Below are positions 47,043-56,273 of a stretch of 64,000 nt of DNA, piece by piece. The stretch spans positions 62,001 through 126,000 of the forward strand of contig NZ_AMGM01000002.1 of the NCBI RefSeq assembly GCF_000298295.1, in the 5' to 3' direction. Numbering within the stretch: the first letter of the stretch is position 1; every line of letters begins with the position of its first letter. Source of the DNA: Cecembia lonarensis LW9 (GTDB lineage Bacteria > Bacteroidota > Bacteroidia > Cytophagales > Cyclobacteriaceae). Position numbers and translations under genes: made by a program. Under the pieces are notes generated by a model that saw only the letters and a program-made list of their open reading frames with translations, searched no databases and was not told the DNA's origin.

Positions 47043-47702
47043 ATGGTTCAAAAGTTTTCAGAGGCAATGCAAATAAAACCCGAGGATTTAACAAAAGCAG
47101 GTTATTTCCTTTATGAGAAATTGGAGCACGACGAATTGATTCCGTTTGTAAGAAAGAGCCTTCACAAATGGTCCTTGATTTCTATTTTCTTTTACGGTGT
47201 GAATCTTGGTCTTTTTGTTTTGGTAGTAGTGTATGCATGGATTGCTATAACTAAGCATGATATAGCAATAGGTGATTTGATATTCTACTATAGTTTTGGT
47301 TTTACAGTTTGTTTGATACTGATTCCTATACACGAATTTATTCATGTCATGGCGTATAAATGGCTGGGAGCTAAAGAAACATCTTTAGATTATAATCTCA
47401 AGAAGTTCTATTTTATGGCATTGGCAAACAATTTTGTGGCTAATCGAAAAGAGTTTACCATGGTAGCCTTGATGCCATTTACGCTAATAAGCTGCTTTTT
47501 GATTCTACTGTTATTCTTTGTAGATCATTATTGGCAACTCACAATCCTTAGCACATTGTTATTGCACAGTGCGATGTGCTCGGGTGATTTTGGCATAGTT
47601 AATTTTTTTCATATCAATAAAAGCAAACATATGGTAACCTATGATGAAACCACCAACAAAGTTTCGTTCTTCTTCATCAAAAAAACGCATACTAATGAAT
47701 AA
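47043..47702 (+). CDS. DUF3267-like membrane metalloprotease
   Basis: A 219-residue protein with four to five transmembrane segments. A zinc-binding H-E-F-I-H motif (IPIHEFIHVMAYKWLGA, about residues 98-114) sits at a membrane boundary, as in DUF3267 zincins. A later NFVANRKEFTMVALMPF block matches the family. It probably cleaves a membrane-linked substrate or anchors a regulated proteolysis step. Its stop overlaps the start of the next gene by 8 bp, so the two are translationally coupled. Confidence 0.78.
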   Translation: MVQKFSEAMQIKPEDLTKAGYFLYEKLEHDELIPFVRKSLHKWSLISIFFYGVNLGLFVLVVVYAWIAITKHDIAIGDLIFYYSFGFTVCLILIPIHEFIHVMAYKWLGAKETSLDYNLKKFYFMALANNFVANRKEFTMVALMPFTLISCFLILLLFFVDHYWQLTILSTLLLHSAMCSGDFGIVNFFHINKSKHMVTYDETTNKVSFFFIKKTHTNE

Positions 47703-48087
47703 GCTTATGACAATTTCTATCCTCATCTTTCTTCTTCTTTCTTGTAGTTTAATGAAAGAAGACACATTGCCAAACTATGATGCCAAGTTACTTTCAATCA
47801 CAGATAGGTCTTTATTGGCGTATATGAATGATGGCTTAATCTATAGTTCAAGGCATCAAGTGATTGCAACATTTTCCAATGACACCTTAAGAAATAGTCA
47901 GGGTCAAGCTTTGGGGTATATTGCAAGTATGCAGGTTTTCACCATGGACCATCAACAACTAGGGCTTGTAGAAAACAATCATTTAAAGAATCGCACAGGG
48001 CAGACGATTGCTTATGTGGAAGGGAAGGAGTCATCAGCTAAAGTTGGTCTGGCAATTTCTATGTTTTTCTTCTTTTTAAATGATTAA
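47695..48087 (+). CDS. Beta-flower-like lipoprotein
   Basis: A 130-residue protein. The start at 47695 gives a lipoprotein signal (MNKLMTISILIFLLLSC, Cys17) and overlaps the zincin stop. It holds degenerate copies of a strand-turn unit (DRSLLAYMNDGLIYSS, QALGYIASMQVFT, QQLGLVENNHLKN, QTIAYVEGK) and ends with a run of Phe (MFFFFLND). The same layout, export signal, short repeats and terminal Phe run, is seen in the protein at 42606. This fits the 4-fold beta-flower family; function unknown. Confidence 0.68.
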   Translation: MNKLMTISILIFLLLSCSLMKEDTLPNYDAKLLSITDRSLLAYMNDGLIYSSRHQVIATFSNDTLRNSQGQALGYIASMQVFTMDHQQLGLVENNHLKNRTGQTIAYVEGKESSAKVGLAISMFFFFLND

Positions 48088-48262
48088 AAAAGGATATAGG
48101 GACCCTAAAGATGGTTAGTGGCCTTTTTTCTGAGTCAAGTTCGTTTTCAAAAAAAGTGAACATTATATAATCGACTGCTGAATTTATAAATAAATTTTTT
48201 TCGAGCTCATGTAATATTTGCTCATCTATTGACACTAATATTTCAAAACAATAAAAACCTCT

Positions 48263-49114
48263 ATGAAAAAGTATGTATTCATCATCGCGAGCATTTTCTT
48301 TATTTTCAATGTTCAAGCCCAAGAAAGCACCTTATTATGGAAGGTGAGTGGGAATGGGTTAGAGTCACCTTCTTACCTATTTGGCACCATGCACATATTA
48401 TGTGATCAAAGTATTGTGGAAAAAACCAGTTTCAAGGAAGCGCTTTCCCAAAGCAAGTATTTGGTAATGGAGTTGAATCCTACCAACCCGGCAATTCTGC
48501 AGGAAATGCAGCAATTAGCTGTAAACCCTGAATTTGAAAATATCTACACAGAGCTACCGGAAGAGGATTTTATATTATTGGATACCTATCTCTCCGACAA
48601 GTTTGGAGCAGGATTAGCTCAGATGGGCGTATTAAAACCATTTACCCTGACCTCAATGGTAACGATGGGTTTCTTGGAATGTGAGGTACCTTTTAGTCTG
48701 GAAACTTATTTGGCAGGTTTTGCAACTGAAAAAGAAATGCCTGTGATTGATTTAGAGACAGCTGCCTTTCAGGTGGGAATCTTTGATAATATTCCCGTAG
48801 ATTTTCAAATTCAAGAAATCATCCGATCATTGAAAGATGATGCAGGAAAGAAAGAGTTAGACCAAATGATGGAGATTTATGTATCGGGAGATCTTGAGCG
48901 TTTATATGGATTTATGAAAACAAGTGATTTGATGAATCAATATCAAGCAGAGATTCTAGACAACCGAAATAGGGCATGGATACCAACCTTAGAGGAATTG
49001 TTTAAGCAAGGAGCTTCTTTTGTGGCAGTTGGTGCGGGTCATCTGCCAGGTGAATTAGGCGTGATAGCTTTGTTACAACAAAAGGGATATTCCGTAGAGG
49101 CGGTTGCTTTGTAA
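48263..49114 (+). CDS. TraB/GumN family protein
   Basis: A 283-residue exported protein (signal MKKYVFIIASIFFIFNVQAQ). It starts with LLWKVSGNGLESPSYLFGTMH, the GxxH motif of the TraB/GumN/Tiki superfamily, and ends with the second conserved motif FVAVGAGHLPGELGVIALLQQKGYSVE. Catalytic residues are the paired His and a Glu (MELNPTN). Eukaryotic Tiki is a metalloprotease; bacterial members are thought to be erythromycin-esterase-like or pheromone-processing hydrolases. It is the gene just upstream of an ECF sigma factor, with 10 bp between. Confidence 0.88.
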   Translation: MKKYVFIIASIFFIFNVQAQESTLLWKVSGNGLESPSYLFGTMHILCDQSIVEKTSFKEALSQSKYLVMELNPTNPAILQEMQQLAVNPEFENIYTELPEEDFILLDTYLSDKFGAGLAQMGVLKPFTLTSMVTMGFLECEVPFSLETYLAGFATEKEMPVIDLETAAFQVGIFDNIPVDFQIQEIIRSLKDDAGKKELDQMMEIYVSGDLERLYGFMKTSDLMNQYQAEILDNRNRAWIPTLEELFKQGASFVAVGAGHLPGELGVIALLQQKGYSVEAVAL

Positions 49115-49124
49115 AGCTAACCTT

Positions 49125-49616
49125 ATGGGGGAAAAAGAATTTCTTCATTTAATCAATGCGCATCAGGGAACCATTTTTCACCTATTGGGTCTTTACGTCC
49201 CTGACCCTGCCGATAAGGATGATCTCAAGCAAGAGATCATCCTTCAGGCCTGGAAAAGCAAAGATAAATTCAGGCAAGAATCCTCTTTCAACACTTGGCT
49301 GTATAAACTATCACTATATACCATTCTTACTTCTAAGAGAAAGCAGGGGAAAATCCAACAAGTCAATCTTGAGGCAGCGGAAAGTCTTCCTGCTATTGAA
49401 AAGCCCGAACAAAGACAGGTAGACCTACTCTATGCCTGTATCGCAGGTTTGGATGATGTAAACAAAACCATCATTACCATGCATTTGGATGGATTTTCCA
49501 ATGCAGAGATAGCTGCCTTTTTAGGGGTTTCTGTAAATAATTTGGGAGTAAAGCTGCACAGGATCAAAGAAAAGATAACCACCCATTTAAAAGCGAGCAA
49601 TCATGGAGATAGATGA
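49125..49616 (+). CDS. ECF-type RNA polymerase sigma factor
   Basis: A 163-residue sigma-70 family factor, starting at the ATG at 49125 rather than an upstream TTG. Region 2 is seen in DKDDLKQEIILQAWKSKDKF followed by SSFNTWLYKLS. Region 4 is a helix-turn-helix, DGFSNAEIAAFLGVSVNNLG. The short linker and length fit ECF factors. The next gene overlaps it by 14 bp and encodes a membrane protein that may be its anti-sigma factor. Target promoters are not identifiable. Confidence 0.9.
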   Translation: MGEKEFLHLINAHQGTIFHLLGLYVPDPADKDDLKQEIILQAWKSKDKFRQESSFNTWLYKLSLYTILTSKRKQGKIQQVNLEAAESLPAIEKPEQRQVDLLYACIAGLDDVNKTIITMHLDGFSNAEIAAFLGVSVNNLGVKLHRIKEKITTHLKASNHGDR

Positions 49617-50205
49617 CCTTTGGAGAGACATGAAGGAGGGTAAGGGTATCCACCGAGAGACCTTGACCTTAAAAAAAGTGAATGAAAGTAAAAATCCAAT
49701 AAGGATTTTACGGAAAAACTTACTGGCTAATTTGGTATATGGGCTTGTCTTTTCCTTCATAGGGGTTTATTTGATGATAGTCTTTCAAGCATTAAGTATT
49801 CAATTGACGCTTGGCTTATTGATTCTTAAATCTCAATATTTCCATGTCCTGATTTATCAACGCATCAAAGCATTTGATAATATGTTGAAAAATTGGGATC
49901 AACCCATCTTAAACACCTTACAGGAACAGCTGATACTGACTCGCAAAACACTACGCATGATTGAAATCAGGTCATTGATTTTCTTGCCTTTGGCTTATTT
50001 GGCAGGTCTACTGATTGGGGGGAGTGGAGATGGGGTTAGTGCTGATGAACTGATCATGGATGTCCCTTTTTTACTCAAAGGAATGGGTTTGGCCTTACTG
50101 ACTATGCCATTGATTTATTTCCTTTTAAAGTGGATGCATAAAAAAGCATTTGGGGATTTTATTGAGCAGACGGAGAAAATACTCAAGGATATGGAGATCA
50201 GTTAA
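49603..50205 (+). CDS. Membrane protein, putative anti-sigma factor
   Basis: A 200-residue protein with a soluble N-terminus of about 40 residues and four hydrophobic segments in two pairs (about 45-85 and 125-180). No zinc-binding anti-sigma motif (HxxxCxxC) is present. The call rests on its 14-bp overlap with the ECF sigma gene, a typical sigma/anti-sigma arrangement. N-terminal MEIDDLWRDMKEG could contact sigma region 2. Function not otherwise known. Confidence 0.55.
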   Translation: MEIDDLWRDMKEGKGIHRETLTLKKVNESKNPIRILRKNLLANLVYGLVFSFIGVYLMIVFQALSIQLTLGLLILKSQYFHVLIYQRIKAFDNMLKNWDQPILNTLQEQLILTRKTLRMIEIRSLIFLPLAYLAGLLIGGSGDGVSADELIMDVPFLLKGMGLALLTMPLIYFLLKWMHKKAFGDFIEQTEKILKDMEIS

Positions 50206-50419
50206 TTGCAGGCCAAAAGTGGACACAAGCCGTTCATTATCGAACAGTATGATTACCTCAGGTAATCAAAATCAAGATTGATTTTCATGGGAAATAGCGT
50301 TTTTCCTAGTTAATGATGCATTTCATTTACAGAAAATAATAAAAATAGAGTTTGGTCATATCCTTGAACATAAAGACAATCAATTGATAGATAATTAATC
50401 CTGTATAAAAAAATACATC

Positions 50420-51622
50420 ATGAAGAAAATTAAAATTAAACTGGGTCTTTTTACCTTGTTTGTTATCCTAGGGGTTAATTCAAGCATGGGCCAGGATAGC
50501 TTTTCATTCAATAAGGGAAATGCCATTATTGAAGATTATCTTACTGAAATCACTTTTGAAAATATCAACGGAAAGATCATATTACCTGTGACTTTAGATA
50601 ATGAACCTTATAGGTTTATCCTTGACACTGGAGCCCCTACGGCTATTAGTGAAAGACTATCCAAAAAGCTTAATCCATCATCTATTTCAAAGATAACTAT
50701 CACCGATATCAATCAACAGGCCGATTCATTAGCTGTGGTTAGGCTAAATAACATCGCTATTGGGCCAATTGAATTCAATGATATTCCCGCATTGGTTATT
50801 GAACCAAACGATATTTTCACCTGCCTTGGAGTAGATGGATTTATTGGGAGTAATCTTCTTAGAAATTCCGTAATTCAACTTAACGGTTTAACAAGCACAC
50901 TTATCATTTCAAGTAGTGAAAAAGCGTTGAATATTAACCCAAAGAAAGCTTCGGATTTAGTTTTGGATGCTCAGAGTAGCCCATATATATCCTTACTTCT
51001 TAAAAATAAAAAGAAAGGAATTAAACATCAAGTGCTGCTAGACTTAGGTGTTAATTCCCTGTATGATTTAGCTTTACCTAATTATGAAGTATTCCAGCGC
51101 TATGATATTTTTGAACCTAAAGCCAGCTCCAAAGCAATCAATACGATGGGATTATTTGGCATGGCAAAAGAGGAGCTTCATCACAGGCTATTACTTCCAG
51201 AATTAGATTTGAATGGTTTTAAATTCAATAATATATTGGTAGAGACAACCCAAGGTAACAACTCAAGTATAGGAAGCAAGATTTTAGACTTGGGCCTGAT
51301 TACAATAGATTACAAGAATAAAAAATTTTACTTCGACCCATTTAAGTCGGCTAAATTAAGTTCAGAGCATTTATACAAATTTCCCATATCCTATTTTCCT
51401 GAAAATAAGGGCTTGTATATTGGATCGGTCTGGAGTACTGAGCTTTCTGAAAAAATTTCAATTGGAGACCAAATACTCGCCGTGGATGGGGTGAGTTTTG
51501 CGTCTATAGACCTCTGTGATTTTATCAATTCAAACCCAATATTTCAAGATAAAGAGCGATTGATCATCACCACCGTCAATAAACAGGGTGAAAAAGTAGA
51601 AACAACGTTAGAGCGAAATTAA
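50420..51622 (+). CDS. Retropepsin-like aspartyl protease with PDZ domain
   Basis: A 400-residue exported protein with signal peptide (KLGLFTLFVILGVNSSMG). The first lobe has the catalytic F-I-L-D-T-G-A-P-T motif. A second, similar lobe has L-L-D-L-G-V in the equivalent place, so it lacks the Thr that normally follows the catalytic Asp. The last 80 residues resemble a PDZ domain (KISIGDQILAVDGVSF). The family is found in Bacteroidota periplasm and is uncharacterised. It precedes an ABC operon but is a separate unit with 123 bp between. Confidence 0.8.
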   Translation: MKKIKIKLGLFTLFVILGVNSSMGQDSFSFNKGNAIIEDYLTEITFENINGKIILPVTLDNEPYRFILDTGAPTAISERLSKKLNPSSISKITITDINQQADSLAVVRLNNIAIGPIEFNDIPALVIEPNDIFTCLGVDGFIGSNLLRNSVIQLNGLTSTLIISSSEKALNINPKKASDLVLDAQSSPYISLLLKNKKKGIKHQVLLDLGVNSLYDLALPNYEVFQRYDIFEPKASSKAINTMGLFGMAKEELHHRLLLPELDLNGFKFNNILVETTQGNNSSIGSKILDLGLITIDYKNKKFYFDPFKSAKLSSEHLYKFPISYFPENKGLYIGSVWSTELSEKISIGDQILAVDGVSFASIDLCDFINSNPIFQDKERLIITTVNKQGEKVETTLERN

Positions 51623-51744
51623 TGGTGCTCAAAATCTCATCTAAAGTAGACAGATATTAAATTATTGCAATAGGGTGTCGCTTCAATACTATATTCTGGC
51701 ATATTCTCACCTTAATTAAATAGTAACACTATAACCAAAATCTT

Positions 51745-52617
51745 ATGCAATTAGAAATCAACAACCTCAACAAACAATACGGCAATGGGGTACATGCCCT
51801 GAAGGATGTTAGCCTGACCATAGGCAAGGGAATGTTTGGACTCCTTGGGCCCAATGGTGCCGGGAAATCCTCTCTGATGCGTACACTTGCTACCCTGCAA
51901 GATGCAGACAGCGGGAATGTTCGCTTAGGTGATATTGATGTTTTAAATGAGAAAGATAAAGTTCGGCAGGTATTGGGCTATCTCCCCCAGGAATTCGGAG
52001 TGTATCCACGAAGCTCAGCAGTGGAGTTATTGGATCATTTGGCACTATTGAAAGGGGTGAAAAATACCGGCGAAAGAAAAGCGTTGGTAAACTACCTTTT
52101 GCAGAAAGTAAATCTTTTCGAACATCGAAAAAAAGCTGTGAAATCATTCTCAGGAGGTATGCGCCAGCGTTTTGGAATTGCCCAGTGTTTGATAGGGAAT
52201 CCCAAATTGATTATTGTGGATGAGCCTACCGCAGGTTTGGATCCGGGAGAGCGCAATAGATTTTACAACCTGCTAAGTGAAATAGGAGAGGAAGCCATCT
52301 TGATACTCTCCACACATATTGTACAGGATGTACGCGAACTCTGTACACAAATGGCAATCATGAATAAAGGCGAGGTCCTCTATCATGGTGGTGTAGATCA
52401 AGCCTTGGAGTTGATTGAAGGAAAGGTGTATGAAAAAAGTATAGAAAAAGGAATGCTTCCGCAATACAGAGAAAACTATGCGGTAATCTCAGATAAATTG
52501 GTGGGAGGAAAACCATTGATTCATGTGTTTGCTGAAGAAGAGCCGGCCAATGACTTTGTCAAAGCGGAGGCAAACTTGGAAGATGTATTCTTTGCTAAAA
52601 TCAATCAACTGGTCTAA
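51745..52617 (+). CDS. ABC transporter ATP-binding protein
   Basis: A 290-residue ATPase of the ABC-2 exporter group. Walker A is GPNGAGKSS (residues about 36-44), the signature is SFSGGMRQR, Walker B is LIIVDEPTAGLDP, and the H-loop is STHIVQDV. It starts with LEINNLNKQYGNGVHALKDVSL. It forms an operon with the fused permease-peptidase 11 bp downstream. Substrate unknown. Confidence 0.92.
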   Translation: MQLEINNLNKQYGNGVHALKDVSLTIGKGMFGLLGPNGAGKSSLMRTLATLQDADSGNVRLGDIDVLNEKDKVRQVLGYLPQEFGVYPRSSAVELLDHLALLKGVKNTGERKALVNYLLQKVNLFEHRKKAVKSFSGGMRQRFGIAQCLIGNPKLIIVDEPTAGLDPGERNRFYNLLSEIGEEAILILSTHIVQDVRELCTQMAIMNKGEVLYHGGVDQALELIEGKVYEKSIEKGMLPQYRENYAVISDKLVGGKPLIHVFAEEEPANDFVKAEANLEDVFFAKINQLV

Positions 52618-52628
52618 ACCCCTATATC

Positions 52629-55600
52629 ATGTTTGTATTCTTAAAAAAAGAACTAAAAACCTGGATCAAGAGTCCCATGTTGTGGATTTTTTTCCTGATA
52701 ATCGGACTATTGGTATTTGGTGCGGTCAGCAGTGATGATATTCAGATTGGAGGCGCAAGTACAAGTGTCAAGAAAAATGCCCCGTCTGTTATACAACAAT
52801 ACTATGGGATCATGTCCTTGATTGCTTTGTTGATGACTACCGCCTTTATGAATGCTACCGCCAATAGAGATTTTGAATCGGGTTTTTCAGGAATCCTTTT
52901 TTCTTATCCCATCAAGCGTTCTTCCTATTTCTTTGGTAAGTTTTTAGGAGCGTATTTGATTGCCCTGATCCCTTTGTTGGGGATTTCTGTAGGGGCTTTG
53001 GTCGGCCCGTTAATGCCTTGGGCTGATCCTAATAGGTTTGGGCCTGTTTATTGGGAAGGGCATATTCAGGGATTTCTCAGTTTCGGGATTCCCAATACCT
53101 TTATCATTGGTGTACTGACTTTTGCGCTTGCGGTAACGTTTCGGAATAACATGGTCTCTTATATCGGAGCCATGGGTTTACTGGTGCTCTATGCCATTGC
53201 GGGTAATTTCATTGCAGATATAGAAAAGGAATGGTTAGCCAATTTACTGGACCCGTTCGGCTTTTATCCGGTTGGGCTGGCCAATAAATATGCTACTGTA
53301 GAGGAATTGAATACCACGGCTGTGTTCCTGAAAGGAGACTTGTTGATCAATAGGCTGGTGTGGGTAGGTGTAGCTGCTGCATTCTTGTTGTTATTATACA
53401 CGCGGTTTTCCTTTCAGCAAAAGAATGAAAAGGTCAAGAAAGAAAAAAAGGTAACCAAAGAGTTATCAGAGAGCTCAGCGGTATTGGAGAGGCCTGCTGT
53501 GACCATCGATAGCGGGAATAAATTTTCTTTCGCTGTATTTGGAAGACTTGTATGGTTTGAGTTGAAAGCCATTGTCAAGAATCAAACATTTCTGATTATC
53601 CTGATTATTGGTATTATCAATCTCATTACGGGGCTTACCTTTTTTACGGGCAGGTATGGCAGTAGTAATTATCCACTGACCTATGATGTGATTGACAGCA
53701 TTTCAGGAGCATTTTATTTGTTCCTTATCGGTATCATTATCTTCTATTCCGGTGTATTGGTTTGGAGGGATAGAGATGCCCATTTGGATGAGATCAAGGA
53801 TGCCACGCCGGCTGCGACAGGTTTTTTTCTTTCATCTAAGATACTTGCTTTATTGATCAGTGTCCAGCTGATTCTGATGACGACCATTGTCATTGGTATT
53901 ATTGCCCAGAGTTTTTATGGGTATTTCAACTTTGAATTGGGCGTTTATGCCCGTTCTTTATTGGTCAATGACTTCTTGTTTTTCACCTACCTGACGGTAT
54001 TGGCTGTATTCTTCCATTACCTGATCAACAATCGTTACATAGCCTATTTTGTTTTTGTGGTGTTTATTATTGCCTCCGACTATGTACTTGAACTGCTTAA
54101 AATAGAATCCTTGATGGTCAGTTACGGTGCTGTCTCAAGGGGTTCATATTCGGATGTCAACGGCTTTGGTCCATGGGCCACGGCTACTGCTTGGTTTCAG
54201 GCTTACTGGGGTGCTTTTGCATTGTTATTAGTGTATGTAGCCTATTTGTTTTTTATGAGAGGGAAGACTACTGCCCTAGCAGGCAGGTGGAAAGATGCAC
54301 AGGAGCGATTTGTAGGTTCGAAGGCTGTCTTTTTCGTATTCATTGCTGCTTTCCTGGCCATAGGTGCACATGTTTATTACAATACCCAAGTCCTGAACAC
54401 CTACAAAACAAGCAAGGAATGGGAAGATATTCGGGTAGCTTATGAGGAAACGTATAAGGTACACGAGAATATTCCTCAGCCCAAGTGGGTTAGCATGGAT
54501 TATCGTATTGAACTATATCCTGAGGATAGGGATCTGACTTTTGAGGTTGTGGGCGTGATGGAAAATAGGACAGATGGGCCGATCAGTGAACTTCATTTTA
54601 CGATGACTGATTCGAAAGATAAACTTGAAATCAGCATTGAAGGAGCGAGTATTCAACTGGATGATGATCAATTGGGCTACCGGATTTATGAGTTGGCCCG
54701 GCCTTTACAGCCTGGGGAGCAACTTACCATGAAGGTCTCGGGAGAAAAGCGTACTCAGGGATTTGAGAATAGAGTTACCAATACCAGTATTTTAAAAAAT
54801 GGCAGCTTTTTTTACTCCTATGAAATGGTTCCTAGCTTTGGCTATCAGGCAAGCAATGAATTATCTGATCGTAACAAAAGACGGAAAAGAGGACTTCCAG
54901 AGAAGAAACGCATGCCGGTTTTGGATGAAAACAACCTAGAGGCACGGAATTTTCATTACATAGGAAAGGACAGTGATTGGATCACAGTGAAGTCAGTCAT
55001 AGGAACATCACCCAATCAGATTGCTGTGAGTCCAGGAAAACTAGTGCGGGAATGGGAAGAAAATGGAAGAAAATACTTCCAATACGAACAAGAGGCACCC
55101 TCAGTGCATTTTACCTCATTCCTTTCTGCTGCGTATCAAGTGGAGAGGGAGCGATGGAAGGATGTGGCTATAGAAGTGTATTATGTGCCAGGCCACGAAT
55201 ACAATATCCCGAATTTTATCAGCGCCATGTCCCAGTCTCTGGATTACTATACTGCTCATTTTGGTCCATATGATCACAGTCAGCTAAGGATTGTGGAATT
55301 CCCGCGATATGCTGGTTTTGCGCAGTCATTTCCGGGAACCATGCCTTACAGTGAGCGTATCGGTTTTATTACAGATCTTCGAAAAGTTACAGAGGATGAT
55401 ATCGACTTGGTATTTTACGTGACTGCCCACGAGACTGCCCATCAGTATTGGGCCCATCAGGTCATCGCTGCCAATATGAGAGGTGCCGAATTGTTGATGG
55501 AAGCCATTACGCAATATTCAGCCTTGATGGTCATGGAAAAGGAATACGGCAGGGATAAAATGCGAAAATTCCTCAGATACGAAATGGATGGTTACCTGAG

Positions 55601-56213
55601 AGGAAGGGGAAGTGAATTTGTGGCGGAAAGACCACTTGTGGAAACCGAACAGCAAGGTTACATTCACTACGAAAAAGGTTCCGTAGCCATGTATTACCTC
55701 AAAGAAATGATCGGTGAAGCTCAGGTAAATGCAGCACTTCGGCAGCTTATTGAAGAGTTTAAGCATCAGAAGCCACCTTATCCTACTTCTATGGATGCGG
55801 TAAGGGTCTTCAGAGCGCACACTCCTGATAGCTTACAGTATGTGATTGACGATTTATTCCTCAATATTACCTTATTTTCTAACCGGGTATTGGATGCGAA
55901 TTATACGCAGGAAGGAGAGGAGTACATTGTTGAATTTACCACTGAGTCCAAGAAATTCAGATCAGACTCTTTAGGGAAGGAAACAGCTATACCTATTGCA
56001 GATTTTATTGATGTCGGGGTTTTTGGATTTACTGAAAATAAAAACCTTTTAGGTGACCCTTTAGTTTATGAACGTTTAAAAGTTACCCAAGAGGGAAATA
56101 CATTTAAATTCAGAACCAAGGAAAAACCCCATTTTGTGGGGATAGATCCGTACAATTATTTGATTGACAGGGTGCCTGGAGATAATGTGAAAAAAGTAAG
56201 TCTCTTGGATTAA
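52629..56213 (+). CDS. ABC-2 permease fused to M1-family metallopeptidase
   Basis: A 1194-residue protein. The first 560 residues contain about twelve membrane helices in two halves separated by a charged linker around residue 270. A further helix near 568-585 follows, then a soluble C-terminal part (about 600-1194) that is an M1 aminopeptidase-like gluzincin. Zinc ligands are H934-E-T-A-H938 and E958, with 19 residues in between as in this fused subfamily (not the 18 of classic M1). The classic G-A-M-E-N motif is replaced around PRYAGFAQSFPGTMPYSE. It pairs with the ATPase just upstream and may export and process peptides. It ends with a terminator at 56226. Confidence 0.9.
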   Translation: MFVFLKKELKTWIKSPMLWIFFLIIGLLVFGAVSSDDIQIGGASTSVKKNAPSVIQQYYGIMSLIALLMTTAFMNATANRDFESGFSGILFSYPIKRSSYFFGKFLGAYLIALIPLLGISVGALVGPLMPWADPNRFGPVYWEGHIQGFLSFGIPNTFIIGVLTFALAVTFRNNMVSYIGAMGLLVLYAIAGNFIADIEKEWLANLLDPFGFYPVGLANKYATVEELNTTAVFLKGDLLINRLVWVGVAAAFLLLLYTRFSFQQKNEKVKKEKKVTKELSESSAVLERPAVTIDSGNKFSFAVFGRLVWFELKAIVKNQTFLIILIIGIINLITGLTFFTGRYGSSNYPLTYDVIDSISGAFYLFLIGIIIFYSGVLVWRDRDAHLDEIKDATPAATGFFLSSKILALLISVQLILMTTIVIGIIAQSFYGYFNFELGVYARSLLVNDFLFFTYLTVLAVFFHYLINNRYIAYFVFVVFIIASDYVLELLKIESLMVSYGAVSRGSYSDVNGFGPWATATAWFQAYWGAFALLLVYVAYLFFMRGKTTALAGRWKDAQERFVGSKAVFFVFIAAFLAIGAHVYYNTQVLNTYKTSKEWEDIRVAYEETYKVHENIPQPKWVSMDYRIELYPEDRDLTFEVVGVMENRTDGPISELHFTMTDSKDKLEISIEGASIQLDDDQLGYRIYELARPLQPGEQLTMKVSGEKRTQGFENRVTNTSILKNGSFFYSYEMVPSFGYQASNELSDRNKRRKRGLPEKKRMPVLDENNLEARNFHYIGKDSDWITVKSVIGTSPNQIAVSPGKLVREWEENGRKYFQYEQEAPSVHFTSFLSAAYQVERERWKDVAIEVYYVPGHEYNIPNFISAMSQSLDYYTAHFGPYDHSQLRIVEFPRYAGFAQSFPGTMPYSERIGFITDLRKVTEDDIDLVFYVTAHETAHQYWAHQVIAANMRGAELLMEAITQYSALMVMEKEYGRDKMRKFLRYEMDGYLRGRGSEFVAERPLVETEQQGYIHYEKGSVAMYYLKEMIGEAQVNAALRQLIEEFKHQKPPYPTSMDAVRVFRAHTPDSLQYVIDDLFLNITLFSNRVLDANYTQEGEEYIVEFTTESKKFRSDSLGKETAIPIADFIDVGVFGFTENKNLLGDPLVYERLKVTQEGNTFKFRTKEKPHFVGIDPYNYLIDRVPGDNVKKVSLLD

Positions 56214-56225
56214 ATTAATGTAGAT

Positions 56226-56256
56226 AGCCTACCGCTTTTGAGTGGTAGGCTTATTT
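56226..56256 (+). terminator. Rho-independent terminator of the ABC operon
   Basis: AGCCTACC / GGTAGGCT stem (56226-56233 with 56244-56251), extendable with one mismatch, followed by TATTTTAAATT. It overlaps the possible TTG start of the next gene at 56238, which argues for the later ATG at 56274. Confidence 0.75.
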
Positions 56257-56273
56257 TAAATTGCAAGGATTTT

